A stretch of DNA of 64,000 bases from Pseudomonas violetae (GCF_023072615.1 NZ_JAKNRW010000011.1:1-64000); one strand, 5' to 3'. Shown: positions 20,505 to 30,265, numbered from the stretch's first letter. The notes: generated by a model from the letters alone, not told the origin. Made by a program: numbers and translations.

Positions 20505-21137
20505 ATGAGCCTGCACCTGATCATCGGCGACAAATTGTATTCCTCCTGGTCCTTGCGCGGCGCGCTGGCGCTTGATCTGGCCGCAGCCCCCTACAGCGAA
20601 GAGCTGATCAAACTGAACCAGCCGGACACCCGGGAGCGCCTGCTCCAACACTCGCCAACCGGCAAAGTCCCACTGCTGAAAACCGCACACGGCACCATCG
20701 CCGATTCCATGGCGATTGCCGAGTACCTGGCCGAACAGTTCCCCGATGCCGGCCTCTGGCCCAAAGACGTGGCGGCCCGAGCCCAGGCCCGTTCGGCTTG
20801 CGCGCAAATGCACGCCGGGTTCTTCGCCCTGCGCGGCAACATGCCGTTTGACCTGAGCCGCGACGCGCCACTGGTGCCGGTCCCGGCTGAAGTCCAGGCG
20901 GACATTGAGCGGATGCTGGCGTTATGGGCAGAGTGCCGGGCTGCGGCGTCCGACGCCGGTCCATTCCTGTTTGGCAAAGCCAGTCTGGCCGATGCCTTTT
21001 TCGCCCCGATTGCCGTGCGCCTGCGCACCTATCAGGTGAAAGTGCCGGACGAGGATGAGGCCTACATCGATACGATCTACCAATGGCCAGCGTTCAAGGC
21101 CTGGCAGAAAGCGGGTCTGGAGGAGGTTGGGCAGTGA
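20505..21137 (+). CDS. Glutathione S-transferase family protein
   Basis: A 210-residue GST with an N-terminal thioredoxin-like domain (residues 1-80: LIIGDKLYSSWSLRGALAL with the likely active-site Ser, TGKVPLLK cis-proline loop, IADSMAIAEYLAEQFP) and an all-helical C-terminal domain. ATG 20505 is preceded by AAGGG; the frame extends upstream through a REP element, which is not believable coding sequence. Its stop overlaps the mutT start (GTGA), so both are on one transcript. The substrate is unknown; the SSWSLR segment resembles YfcF/maleylacetoacetate isomerase-like GSTs, without certainty. Confidence 0.92.
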   Translation: MSLHLIIGDKLYSSWSLRGALALDLAAAPYSEELIKLNQPDTRERLLQHSPTGKVPLLKTAHGTIADSMAIAEYLAEQFPDAGLWPKDVAARAQARSACAQMHAGFFALRGNMPFDLSRDAPLVPVPAEVQADIERMLALWAECRAAASDAGPFLFGKASLADAFFAPIAVRLRTYQVKVPDEDEAYIDTIYQWPAFKAWQKAGLEEVGQ

Positions 21138-22078
21138 AACGCATACACGTAGCGGCTGCGGTTATTCGTGACAGCAGTGGCAAGATCCTTATCGCCCGTC
21201 GCGCCGATACCCAGCACCAAGGCGGTCTGTGGGAGTTCCCGGGTGGCAAGGTTGAGGCTGACGAATCCGTCGAAACCGCTTTGGCCCGTGAACTTCACGA
21301 GGAGTTGGGGATTGTGGTCGGCGCGGCGCGCCCGCTGATCAAGGTCCGGCACGATTACCCGGACAAGCAGGTTTTGCTGGATGTCTGGGAAGTTTCGACA
21401 TTTACCGGCGAACCCCATGGCGCCGAAGGCCAGCCGCTGGCGTGGGTGGCGCCGCGGGATTTGTTGGAGTACGAGTTTCCGGCTGCCAATCAGCCGATCG
21501 TCGCGGCTGCGCGCTTGCCGGCCGAGTACTTGATCACGCCTGAAGATTTGGAGACCCCGGCACTGTTGCGCGGTATCCAGAAAGCCATTGCGGGCGGCAT
21601 CAAACTTATCCAGTTGCGCGCACCGAACGGATACGACCCTAAATACCGAGACCTGGCGGTGGATGCGGCGGGACTCTGTGCGGGCAAGGCGCAGTTGATG
21701 ATCAAGGGCCCGTTCGAATGGCTCGGCGACTTCCCATCGGCCGGCTGGCATATCACGTCTGCCCAACTGCGCAAATACGCGGCAGCGGGTCGGCCGCTGC
21801 CAGCGTCGCGGTGGCTGGCGGCGTCCTGCCATGACGCAGAGGAACTGGCGTTGGCCGAACAGATGGGCGTGGACTTTGTCACCCTGTCACCGGTGCAACC
21901 GACCCAGACTCACCCGGATGCCCAGCCGCTGGGTTGGCAGCAGGCTGCGGCCTTGATCGAAGGGTTCAGCAAGCCGGTGTTCTTGCTGGGTGGCGTGGGC
22001 CCGGCCGAGCGCAAGAAGGCTTGGAGTGTAGGGGCGCAGGGTGTGGCGGGGATCCGCGCGTTCTGGCCTGAGGCTTGA
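21134..22078 (+). CDS. mutT: MutT Nudix hydrolase fused to a ThiE/TenI-like domain
   Basis: The N-terminal domain (about 1-135) is a MutT 8-oxo-dGTP diphosphatase: IHVAAAVIRDSSGKILIARR, then the Nudix box GGKVEADESVETALARELHE followed by ELG. After a linker, the C-terminal half (about 140-314) resembles thiamine-phosphate synthase/TenI (LRGIQKAIAGGIKLIQLRAP, GVDFVTLSPVQPT, LLGGVGP). Start is GTG 21134 with AGGAGG upstream, overlapping the GST stop by four bases. Such fusions are usual for Pseudomonas MutT. The C-terminal domain lacks an obvious complete thiamine-synthase active site and its role is unproven. Confidence 0.94.
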   Translation: MKRIHVAAAVIRDSSGKILIARRADTQHQGGLWEFPGGKVEADESVETALARELHEELGIVVGAARPLIKVRHDYPDKQVLLDVWEVSTFTGEPHGAEGQPLAWVAPRDLLEYEFPAANQPIVAAARLPAEYLITPEDLETPALLRGIQKAIAGGIKLIQLRAPNGYDPKYRDLAVDAAGLCAGKAQLMIKGPFEWLGDFPSAGWHITSAQLRKYAAAGRPLPASRWLAASCHDAEELALAEQMGVDFVTLSPVQPTQTHPDAQPLGWQQAAALIEGFSKPVFLLGGVGPAERKKAWSVGAQGVAGIRAFWPEA

Positions 22079-22101
22079 TTGTGTATTGAGGCTGCTGGCC
22101 T

Positions 22102-22194
22102 CATCGCCGGCAAGCCAGCTCCCACAGGGTTTTGTGTCGTTCACAAACGTTGTGTACACGACGAAACTTGTGAGAGCTGGCTTGCCAGCGATGG
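22102..22194. repeat. REPIN between convergent mutT and adenosyltransferase gene
   Basis: Arm 1 is CATCGCCGGCAAGCCAGCTC with CCACAGG; arm 2 is the inverted CTTGTGAGAGCTGGCTTGCC with AGCGATGG. The arms are separated by about 40 bp that contains a second small palindrome (GTGTACAC). It sits between two converging genes. Confidence 0.85.
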
Positions 22195-22208
22195 CGCCCA
22201 AACAGGCG

Positions 22209-22793
22209 TTACACTTCTGTGGGCTTCACCGCCGGCTGCCACAAGATTTCAGCAACCCCCTGGCGCCTGGCAATCACCCTCGCCACCACAAACAGCAAAT
22301 CCGACAACCGGTTGATATAAGCCAATCCAACCCCGGCCAGCGGCTCCAGAGCATTCAAATGCTGACACCGCCGTTCCGCACTGCGCGCTAGGCTTCGGCA
22401 TACGTGCGCCTGGGCAATCAACGCCGAGCCGCCGGGCAATATAAAGTTTTCCAGTGGCCCCAGTTCTTCGTTCCACTCATCGATTGCCGCCTCCAGGCGC
22501 TCGATCTCTGCCATGTTCAGGGCCTGATACTCGGGCATTGCCAGTTCGCCGCCGAGGTCGAACAAGCGGTGCTGGCAAGGCGCCAATACCTCGATTACCT
22601 GATTCAGCCCCGGGTACGCAGCGCGTTCCTGCAGCAGCCCGGCCAGCAGTACGCCAACCTGGCTGTTCAACGTATCGACCTCGCCGATTGCTTCAATTCG
22701 CGGATGGTCCTTGGGCACCCGGCGGCCATCGCCGAGGCCGGTTTCGCCTTTGTCGCCAGTGCGGGTGTAGATTTTAGACAGGCGAAAGCCCAT
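22209..22793 (-). CDS. PduO-type ATP:cob(I)alamin adenosyltransferase
   Basis: The 194-residue enzyme transfers adenosyl from ATP to cob(I)alamin to make coenzyme B12. It has the PduO N-terminal nucleotide motif KIYTRTGDKGETGLGDG, then EVDTLNSQVG, and the helix CRSLARSAERR that contributes ATP-binding arginines. The length suits a single-domain PduO enzyme. It lies three bases from the end of the sensor-kinase gene and is probably read through from it. No other cobalamin gene is in the window. Confidence 0.93.
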   Translation of the reverse strand: MGFRLSKIYTRTGDKGETGLGDGRRVPKDHPRIEAIGEVDTLNSQVGVLLAGLLQERAAYPGLNQVIEVLAPCQHRLFDLGGELAMPEYQALNMAEIERLEAAIDEWNEELGPLENFILPGGSALIAQAHVCRSLARSAERRCQHLNALEPLAGVGLAYINRLSDLLFVVARVIARRQGVAEILWQPAVKPTEV

Positions 22794-22796
22794 GGT

Positions 22797-24833
22797 TTAC
22801 CTCGATAGCTGATTGAGTTCCTGGGAGGCGAGCGGGGTGCTCGCCAAGGGTAGGCGCAGGGTGAAACAGGTGCCCTGGCCGAGGGTCGATTGCACTTCCA
22901 TCTGGCCCTTGTGGTTGTTGGTGATGATGAAGTACGACACCGACAAACCAAGCCCGGTGCCCTGGCCAATTTCCTTGGTAGTGAAGAAAGGCTCGAAGGT
23001 GCGCTTGCGCACGCTCTCGCTCATGCCGATGCCGTTGTCCTCGACCTGGATCTCCGCCCATGGCGGGTTCAGGCGGGTGCGCAATATTATCCGGCCCGGT
23101 TCGCGATCGTCCTCGCGCTGATGGATGGCCTGGGCGGCATTTTTCAGCAGGTTGAGCAGCACCTGTTCCAGTTCGTTGGCGGTACCGGGAACCGGGCCGA
23201 GTTGTGGGTCGAACTGACGAGTGATCGCCTGCCCTTTGAAGTCGAAACCGATGGCCAGGTCGAAGTCGTTGCCGGCGATTTCCACCGCTTGGTCGATTAG
23301 CGCCGGCAGATCACAGGGCGCCATCTGCCGGGTGCTGCGCCGGCTGAAACTGAGCATGTGCGTCACGATCTTCGCCGCGCGGGCGCCCGCTTGCTGGATA
23401 CCATCGAGCAGTTGCGGCACTTCTCGGGCGACCAGATACTGGTTCACCGTTTCCAGTTCGATGCCGATGTGCTCGGCCTGCTCAAGGTTCTTCGGCAACT
23501 CCGGGGACAGGCGCCGCCGGATGTTCTGCACGTTGTGCAAGATAGCGCCCAGAGGGTTGTTGATCTCATGCGCCATGCCCGCTGCCAGGCCGCCAACCGA
23601 GAGCATTTTCTCCGACTGCACCATCATTTCTTCCAGCGAGAGGCGCTGGGTGATGTCGTCGATACGGATTACCACGCCACGGCCCGCACCGCCCATCAGC
23701 GGATAAAACGTCAGCGCGTAATGCCTGGCTTCATCATCCTTGACCCAGGTCACCCGCTCGATCTTGGCCACCGTATGCTGTTCTACCGTTTGCTTGAGCT
23801 GCGGCAGAAACGGCTTGAGCGGTTCGAAGGCGAGGAAGATCGGTTGGTTCAGGGCTTCGTCCAGGCGAGTGCCGGATAGGGCGCTCGCCTCCTGATTCCA
23901 TTGGGTGACGTATAGCTGTTCATCCAGGGCGATCAGTGCCGATGGCATGGAGTCGATGATGCTGTTGAGGTAATTCTGGAAGCCTGTGAGCTTTTTCTCG
24001 ATCTTGCTACGAACCTGTACTTCGAGTTCCAGCTTACGGTTGGTATGACGGGTTTCTTCCGCCAGTCCCTGAGCCTGGTCGTAGGCGGCCTGGGAGTCAT
24101 CCCGGGCGCGCTTGAGCTGCTGCTCCCGTGCTTCGATGCGCGAGAGCATGGTATTGAACGCCTCGGCCAGACTGCCGATTTCGTCATGGTTGCCGCGGGA
24201 GGCACGCAGGGCATAGTTCTCTTCCCGGGTAACTTGCCGGGACAACTCCTCCAACTGATGGATCGGTCGGGTGATCAGGCGTTTGATCTGCCGGGCGATC
24301 ACCAGCCACAACAGGATGCTGAAGATCAGAATCCCGAGGCTTGCCGTCAGGGTCCCGGTGTAGAACGCCATCGGCAGTTCGCTGCTGGCAACCAGCAGTA
24401 AATGGCCGGGCTCAGTGCCGGGGCGGGGCAGGGTGATCACCTGGTTACTGCGAAATTCGGTTGCTTGCCAGGACTCTATGCGCCGGTAGTGCTCTGGTAA
24501 CTTGAGCTTTTCACCCTGTTGCAACTGCGCCAAGCGCTCACCTTTACCATCGTAGAGGGCTGCTGCGCGTAAAGGAGAATAACTGTTAAGTTCATTGAGC
24601 AGGCGGGCGGCGCTTTGTGGGGACTTCAATGCGTCGGATATTAGGCTGGGGTTGGACACCAGGCGGCCAATGGTCTGTAAGGCCTGGGGCGCCATGCTTT
24701 CCTGGGAAATATAATATGCGGCGCTGATAAAGGTCAGGTTGGCGACCAGCAGAACAGTGGTCAACAGCACCAACAGGGCGGCCAGCAGTTTCTGACCGAC
24801 TGGTAGGTTTTCAAGGCGCTGGCGCAATGGCAT
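22797..24833 (-). CDS. Membrane sensor histidine kinase (HAMP-PAS-HisKA-HATPase)
   Basis: A 678-residue kinase. Residues about 13-38 form TM1, an extracytoplasmic loop follows to about 160, TM2 is about 162-182, HAMP about 183-235, and a coiled coil leads into a PAS domain at about 290-400. HisKA follows with phospho-acceptor His in AAGMAHEINNPLGA (about residue 422), then the HATPase boxes VLLNLLKNA, EDNGIGM and GTGLGLSVS. ATG 24833 is chosen over a TTG 66 bases upstream that would overlap panE. No response-regulator gene is adjacent, so it is an orphan here; PAO1 has a comparable kinase (PA4398) near panE and yajQ, linked to swarming. Stimulus and partner are unknown. Confidence 0.9.
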   Translation of the reverse strand: MPLRQRLENLPVGQKLLAALLVLLTTVLLVANLTFISAAYYISQESMAPQALQTIGRLVSNPSLISDALKSPQSAARLLNELNSYSPLRAAALYDGKGERLAQLQQGEKLKLPEHYRRIESWQATEFRSNQVITLPRPGTEPGHLLLVASSELPMAFYTGTLTASLGILIFSILLWLVIARQIKRLITRPIHQLEELSRQVTREENYALRASRGNHDEIGSLAEAFNTMLSRIEAREQQLKRARDDSQAAYDQAQGLAEETRHTNRKLELEVQVRSKIEKKLTGFQNYLNSIIDSMPSALIALDEQLYVTQWNQEASALSGTRLDEALNQPIFLAFEPLKPFLPQLKQTVEQHTVAKIERVTWVKDDEARHYALTFYPLMGGAGRGVVIRIDDITQRLSLEEMMVQSEKMLSVGGLAAGMAHEINNPLGAILHNVQNIRRRLSPELPKNLEQAEHIGIELETVNQYLVAREVPQLLDGIQQAGARAAKIVTHMLSFSRRSTRQMAPCDLPALIDQAVEIAGNDFDLAIGFDFKGQAITRQFDPQLGPVPGTANELEQVLLNLLKNAAQAIHQREDDREPGRIILRTRLNPPWAEIQVEDNGIGMSESVRKRTFEPFFTTKEIGQGTGLGLSVSYFIITNNHKGQMEVQSTLGQGTCFTLRLPLASTPLASQELNQLSR

Positions 24834-24879
24834 CAGGTTCGTCGCTGGCAAAGGAACAAGTGGCCAGCGTAGCCGCTGC

Positions 24880-25899
<1,020 letters not shown>

Positions 25900-25931
25900 C
25901 TATGGGCACCCCTTTTTATTGGAGAGATTAC

Positions 25932-26417
25932 ATGCCGTCGTTCGACGTGGTATCCGAACTGGACAAACACGAAGTCACCAACGCGGTCGAAAACGCCGTC
26001 AAGGAACTCGATCGCCGCTATGACCTGAAAGGCAAGGGCAGCTTCGAGTTCAAGGAAAAGGACTTGACCGTCAATCTGACCGCAGAAGCCGATTTTCAGC
26101 TTGAAGCCATGATTGAGATCCTCAAATTGGCACTGGTCAAGCGCAAAATCGATGTGCAGTGCCTTGAGGTCAAGGATGCCTATGCATCGGGCAAGCTGAT
26201 GAAACAGGAAGCGGTACTGAAGGAAGGCATCGACAAAGAGCTGGCGAAGAAGATCGTCGCCCACGTCAAAGACGCCAAACTCAAGGTACAGGCCGCCATT
26301 CAGGGCGAGCAAGTGCGCATTACCGGGAAAAAGCGTGACGATCTGCAGGAGGCTATCGCCGCGCTGCGCGCCAAAACCTTCGACATGCCGCTGCAGTTCA
26401 ACAACTTCCGCGATTGA
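25932..26417 (+). CDS. yajQ: YajQ family nucleotide-binding protein
   Basis: A 161-residue cytosolic protein with two RRM-like halves. It begins [20 protein letters not shown] and includes [18 protein letters not shown] and the C-terminal [15 protein letters not shown] 25932 follows GGAGAG. A YajQ homologue in Xanthomonas (XC_3703) binds cyclic di-GMP and controls virulence genes, and Pseudomonas YajQ interacts with phage regulators; neither role can be confirmed from sequence. It is 18 bases from the downstream mscS-type gene and likely co-transcribed with it. Confidence 0.95.
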   Translation: MPSFDVVSELDKHEVTNAVENAVKELDRRYDLKGKGSFEFKEKDLTVNLTAEADFQLEAMIEILKLALVKRKIDVQCLEVKDAYASGKLMKQEAVLKEGIDKELAKKIVAHVKDAKLKVQAAIQGEQVRITGKKRDDLQEAIAALRAKTFDMPLQFNNFRD

Positions 26418-26435
26418 TTTCGAAGGAGAGCAAAG

Positions 26436-27278
26436 ATGGATTTGAATGCTGAAGTGGACAACCTGGTCAAGGCGTCCCAGGCCTGGATCCCAATGATCAT
26501 GGAATACGGCAGCCGCGTGCTGCTCGCTATCATTACCCTGGCGATCGGCTGGTGGCTGATCAACAAGGTCACGCAAAAACTTGGCGGCCTGCTGGCTCTG
26601 CGCAACGCCGACCTGGCGTTGCAGGGCTTCATCAGCAACTTGGCAAACGTCATTTTGAAAATTCTGCTGATCGTCAGCGTCGCGTCGATGATCGGTGTGG
26701 AAACAACCTCGTTCGTCGCGGCTATCGGTGCGGCAGGCCTGGCCATCGGCCTGGCATTGCAAGGCAGCCTGGCGAACTTTGCCGGCGGCGTGTTGATTCT
26801 GCTGTTCCGTCCGTTCCGTATCGGTGACTGGATCGAAGCCCAAGGTGTTGCGGGTACCGTGGACAGTATCCAGATTTTCCATACTGTACTGCGCACCGGT
26901 GACAACAAAACCATCATCGTGCCAAATGGGAATTTGTCCAACGGCATCATTACCAACACCAACCGTCAGCCAACCCGCAAAGTCGTATTTGATGTGGGCG
27001 TGGATTATGAAGCGGATTTACAAAACGCTCGTCAAGTGTTGCTCGACCTGGCCAAGGATGAACGCGTGTTGGCAGAGCCGGCACCACAAGCGGTCATCTC
27101 CGCCCTGGGCGACAGTTCCATTACTGTTTCCCTGCGTGCTTGGGTGAAGACTTCTGATTACTGGGACGTGATGTTCATGTTCAACGAACAATCCAGGGAT
27201 CGTCTGAAAGCCGCTGGTATTGATATTCCGTTTCCGCAGCGGGTGATTCGAGTGGTTCAGGAAGGTGCAGTGCAGTAA
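26436..27278 (+). CDS. MscS-type small-conductance mechanosensitive channel
   Basis: The 280-residue channel subunit has three N-terminal membrane helices; TM3 carries the glycine/alanine packing stretch AAIGAAGLAIGLALQGSLAN. It is followed by the beta-domain (FRPFRIGDWIEAQGVAGTV, VPNGNLSNGIITN) and the C-terminal alpha/beta domain. Length and order match E. coli MscS (286 residues). It opens under membrane tension to release solutes after hypo-osmotic shock. ATG 26436 follows GGAGAG by five bases. It ends at a strong bidirectional terminator shared with the convergent porin gene. Confidence 0.96.
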   Translation: MDLNAEVDNLVKASQAWIPMIMEYGSRVLLAIITLAIGWWLINKVTQKLGGLLALRNADLALQGFISNLANVILKILLIVSVASMIGVETTSFVAAIGAAGLAIGLALQGSLANFAGGVLILLFRPFRIGDWIEAQGVAGTVDSIQIFHTVLRTGDNKTIIVPNGNLSNGIITNTNRQPTRKVVFDVGVDYEADLQNARQVLLDLAKDERVLAEPAPQAVISALGDSSITVSLRAWVKTSDYWDVMFMFNEQSRDRLKAAGIDIPFPQRVIRVVQEGAVQ

Positions 27279-27293
27279 CAGGCATAAGCTTCA

Positions 27294-27331
27294 CAATAAA
27301 AAAGGCCCATCTGAAGATGGGCCTTTTTTTA
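27294..27331. terminator. Bidirectional terminator between mscS-type gene and oprD
   Basis: An 11-bp perfect stem (AAAGGCCCATC / GATGGGCCTTT) with a TGAA tetraloop is flanked by an A-run and a T-run, serving both converging genes. Confidence 0.94.
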
Positions 27332-27356
27332 TTTACAGCGAACTAACAGCTTTCGA

Positions 27357-28685
27357 TTACAAAATCGACAGCGGGTAGTCGACGATCAGACGGAACTCGT
27401 CGATATCGCCTTCGCCTTGGTCAGTGTTGGCGCGGTGCCATGCTTGACGAATGCGGAACGACAGGTCTTTAGCTGGGCCAGCTTGAACTACGTACTTGGC
27501 TTCAACGTTGGTTTCGTGGTGTTTGCCATCTGCACCGTACAGGTTAGCGTAAGCGCCATTCACCGGAGCGTTGGTACCGTCGATGTCCCAACCTTTCACG
27601 TAACGGGTCATGAAGCTCAGACCAGGAACGCCGTATTCGGCCATTTTCAGGTCATAGCGTACTTGGGCCGACTTCTCGCCAGGACCGTTGAAGTCAGAGT
27701 ACTGGATGGAGTTGCCGAGGAAGATCGAGTCGCCGCCACGGTTGTTTTTACCCACGCCGACGTAGTCGAACGGAGTGTCACCGTTGATTTTCTGGAAGCC
27801 AACGGTCAGGGTGTGCGCTTTCAGGAACGAGAAAGCAGCTGCCAGGGAGAACGCGGTGTTGCTGATGTCGCCCGCTTCAGCGCTACCGGAATCGTCTGTG
27901 CGGTAGATGTTACCGTCCAGGTTTACCGACTGATCGCCACCCATAGGGATGGTGTAGTTGGCGTTGGCGTAGTACTGGTTCCAGATATCTTCAAGCTGAG
28001 CGCCATACAGCGATACGCTGAAGTTGTCGTTGATACCGTATTTGCCACCAGCATAGTTGATGGAGTCGGCTTCAACGCCAGCGTAGTTGGCCCACAGGCC
28101 GCCGTCACGGCCGTTTTTATCCTGGCTGGTCGCCGAGTAGAAGTGACCGGCTTCGAGGTCAAGGTCTTTGATCTCGCTGCTTTGCAGTTGGAAGCCGCTG
28201 GCAGTTTGCGGAAGGATACGGGAGCCGCCAACAGCAAATACTGGTGCGGTGCTTGGCTGCATGTCGCCCGCTTTCAGTTCGGTCTTGGAGATGCGAACTT
28301 TAAGTGCAGCGCCTGCTTTGCCCTGGCTGTCGTTGTTTTCGCCAGCAGCGTTGGTGCTCAGGTTACCCGAACCCGAATACTTGTCGGAGCCGTCCAGTTT
28401 GATGGCGAGGTAACCGAAAGCGTCAATACCAACACCCACGGTACCCTGGGTGTAGCCAGAGTTGAATACACCGTGGAAACCCTGGGTCCAGTCTTTGTCA
28501 TCGACTGCGCCGTTTTTCTTGTTACGGTTGAAGTAGTAGTTGCGGAGCAGCACGTTAAAAGTGCTGTCTTCAACAAAACCTTTGGCTTCGGCCTGGTCGC
28601 CTACGAAAGGTGCGGCCGTAGCCATTTGAGTGCTGGCTGCTGCTGCAACTGCCAGTGCGATCATGCTCCACTTCATCACGCGCAT
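27357..28685 (-). CDS. oprD: OprD-family outer-membrane porin
   Basis: The 442-residue precursor has a signal peptide (MRVMKWSMIALAVAAAAST, cleavage probably after ATA/A near residue 25). An 18-strand OprD-type barrel follows, including FVEDSTFNVLLRNYYFNR at the N-terminus, SRILPQTASGFQLQSSE in the constriction region, and the terminal strand FRLIVDYPLSIL. OprD takes up basic amino acids and small peptides. The neighbourhood (HIT, slyX, csp, dps, aspS) equals that of PAO1 oprD from memory, which supports orthology, but OprD paralogues are many in P. fluorescens and substrate choice is unproven. ATG 28685 follows AAGGAG. Confidence 0.88.
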   Translation of the reverse strand: MRVMKWSMIALAVAAAASTQMATAAPFVGDQAEAKGFVEDSTFNVLLRNYYFNRNKKNGAVDDKDWTQGFHGVFNSGYTQGTVGVGIDAFGYLAIKLDGSDKYSGSGNLSTNAAGENNDSQGKAGAALKVRISKTELKAGDMQPSTAPVFAVGGSRILPQTASGFQLQSSEIKDLDLEAGHFYSATSQDKNGRDGGLWANYAGVEADSINYAGGKYGINDNFSVSLYGAQLEDIWNQYYANANYTIPMGGDQSVNLDGNIYRTDDSGSAEAGDISNTAFSLAAAFSFLKAHTLTVGFQKINGDTPFDYVGVGKNNRGGDSIFLGNSIQYSDFNGPGEKSAQVRYDLKMAEYGVPGLSFMTRYVKGWDIDGTNAPVNGAYANLYGADGKHHETNVEAKYVVQAGPAKDLSFRIRQAWHRANTDQGEGDIDEFRLIVDYPLSIL

Positions 28686-29569
28686 CGTGATTTGCTCCTT
28701 TGGTTTTAGAAGAGTACTGCCGTCCCACCTGTTTTATTATCTGGGCGGCTCTTTCTTTTTGTGTCGGCGCAAACTTATATCACGCCGACCATATTGGCGA
28801 TACTTGCGCATCCAACCTTTCAGCATCTTTACGACCCTGTCGCAAACAGCTGGGTAGATGTCGCAAATTTACAGCCCAAATGCAAGAGGACTGACAACTT
28901 CTTCGTTGTTTCCAGGGCCTGAGCATCGGTAAAAAGAGTCCCTGGTGAAACGAGTGAATCTCCATTGGGCTACCTTGCCACTGTTTTTATTTGCCTTGGG
29001 GCATCCACTTCCAGCAGAGGCGCAAAAGGCGATGTGGGTGTGAATGCAACAAACGTGCTCAAATCCGAAAATCGCTTATTTTTTTTCTGAAAGTCCGCCA
29101 GAAGCCGTAAACCCTCATAAAACCGGGGTGTTCATGCCCTGTGGTTCGGGCTTGACGCCGGTATTGGCATCGTGTTTCACCTTCCGGGCACGCCAGCGCG
29201 ACAAGTAAAAATGTTACCGGTTCACCCTGTCAGTGAGTAAAAGGCGGATCACCGATGCATCAGCGTAGACCAACTGTGCAGTTTTGGTGCAAAAAATTTG
29301 CAGCACTGTGCTGGGTTCACGCCGCTGGACCATTAAGCGGTTCCGGACGCCGCTTTGATTATCAGTCACTTCAGCGCTTTTTCCATCCTTGTGGGTGCTG
29401 AAATGGTGCGTCTTGCACAAAAAAGGCCCGTGTCGGAGCCTGCTGCCTGCCGTCGTCGATGGTCGTGAAGCGAACGACGTTCGCAGGTATGCTGCTCATC
29501 TGTCGCCTGGTCAATCGTCTTTCAAGAGGGGGCCAGGTTGAAAATAATCATCTGCCGGGAGTGCGCGCA
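28686..29569. other. Long non-coding interval (884 bp) between oprD and the HIT gene
   Basis: No convincing reading frame is present. The oprD-proximal part is A/T-rich and carries two TGTCGC repeats (listed separately). The HIT-proximal part contains two sequences ending TGGTGC (29275-29291 and 29394-29410) that weakly resemble NtrC sites. A small RNA or complex promoters could reside here, but I see no defined terminator-bounded transcript. Confidence 0.4.
28838..28864. promoter_or_regulatory. Candidate ArgR-type operator upstream of oprD
   Basis: TGTCGC occurs at 28838-28843 and again at 28859-28864, exactly 21 bp apart. That is the spacing of the direct half-sites reported for Pseudomonas ArgR (TGTCGC-N8-AA-N5 repeated). 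The AA element is not matched in either half. It lies about 155-180 bp before the oprD start, and P. aeruginosa oprD is known to be arginine-responsive through ArgR. Confidence 0.55.
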
Positions 29570-29995
29570 GTGTTTGCCTTGGATTCACGACTTCAACAAG
29601 ACACCTTACCGATTGGGGATTTCCCGCTCTGCCGGCTGCTCTTGTCCAACGATTCGAATTACCCCTGGTTCATCCTGGTGCCACGCCGCGACGATATCAG
29701 CGAGATATTTCAGTTGGATGTCGCTGATCAGCAGCAGTTGTGGCAGGAAACTACGGCGCTGGCCGAGCTGCTCAAGGATTTGTTCGACGCCGACAAGTTG
29801 AACATTGCTGCGTTGGGCAATGTGGTCAGCCAGTTGCACATGCATGTCATCGTGCGTAAGCGCGAAGACGCCGCATGGCCCGCGCCGGTCTGGGGCCGGC
29901 ATCCGGCCAGGCCTTATAGTGCCGAGCAGGTGGCAGCCATCCGCGAGCGGCTGCAGCGGGTGTTAACTGAAAGTTTCACGTTTCTGGAGGGTTGA
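29570..29995 (+). CDS. HIT domain-containing protein
   Basis: A 141-residue protein of the histidine-triad superfamily: the segment LCRLLLSNDSNYPWFILVPRR and the catalytic motif SQLHMHVIVR (one histidine of the triad replaced by Gln, as in many bacterial members of this subgroup). GTG 29570 is chosen because GGGA lies nine bases upstream and the conserved sequence starts VFALDSRLQQD; a longer frame back to 29459 adds 37 basic residues with no family resemblance. HIT proteins hydrolyse or transfer nucleotides. It precedes slyX by three bases in the gap between stop and start. Confidence 0.88.
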   Translation: MFALDSRLQQDTLPIGDFPLCRLLLSNDSNYPWFILVPRRDDISEIFQLDVADQQQLWQETTALAELLKDLFDADKLNIAALGNVVSQLHMHVIVRKREDAAWPAPVWGRHPARPYSAEQVAAIRERLQRVLTESFTFLEG

Positions 29996-29998
29996 ACC

Positions 29999-30205
29999 AT
30001 GAATCTTGAGGAGCGCATCAATGACCTGGAAAGCCGTCTGGCGTTCCAGGATGACACCATTAATACACTCAACGATGTACTGGTGGCGCAGCAGGTCGTC
30101 GTTGAGCGCCTACAGCTGCAGATGGCGGCCCTGATTCGACGCCAGGAGGAAATGGTCGGGCAGTTCGAGTCTTCCGAAGAAGAAGCCCCGCCGCCCCATT
30201 ACTAA
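29999..30205 (+). CDS. slyX: SlyX family protein
   Basis: A 68-residue, almost wholly coiled-coil protein ([20 protein letters not shown], then heptads to about residue 55) with a proline/histidine tail PPPHY. This tail and length are typical of SlyX. Its function is unknown; it was named for proximity to slyD in E. coli. The start follows GGAGG by seven bases, immediately after the HIT stop, so co-transcription is likely. Confidence 0.93.
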   Translation: MNLEERINDLESRLAFQDDTINTLNDVLVAQQVVVERLQLQMAALIRRQEEMVGQFESSEEEAPPPHY

Positions 30206-30214
30206 AGCGCAGGC

Positions 30215-30256
30215 ATAAAAAAACCGCGAACAGCCCGGCTGTTCGCGGTTTTTGTA
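30215..30256. terminator. Strong bidirectional terminator after slyX
   Basis: A 14-bp perfect stem (AAACCGCGAACAGC / GCTGTTCGCGGTTT) with a CCG loop, flanked by A and T runs. It separates slyX from the convergent cold-shock-domain gene. Confidence 0.95.
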
Positions 30257-30265
30257 TGCCGTGGA

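Noticed and set aside
27417..28709. 430-codon frame antisense to oprD
   Set aside because: A by-product of the porin's codon bias; no start signals or family resemblance.
29214..29420. 68-codon minus-strand frame in the 29-kb non-coding interval
   Set aside because: No ribosome-binding site, no family resemblance, and ordinary random composition.
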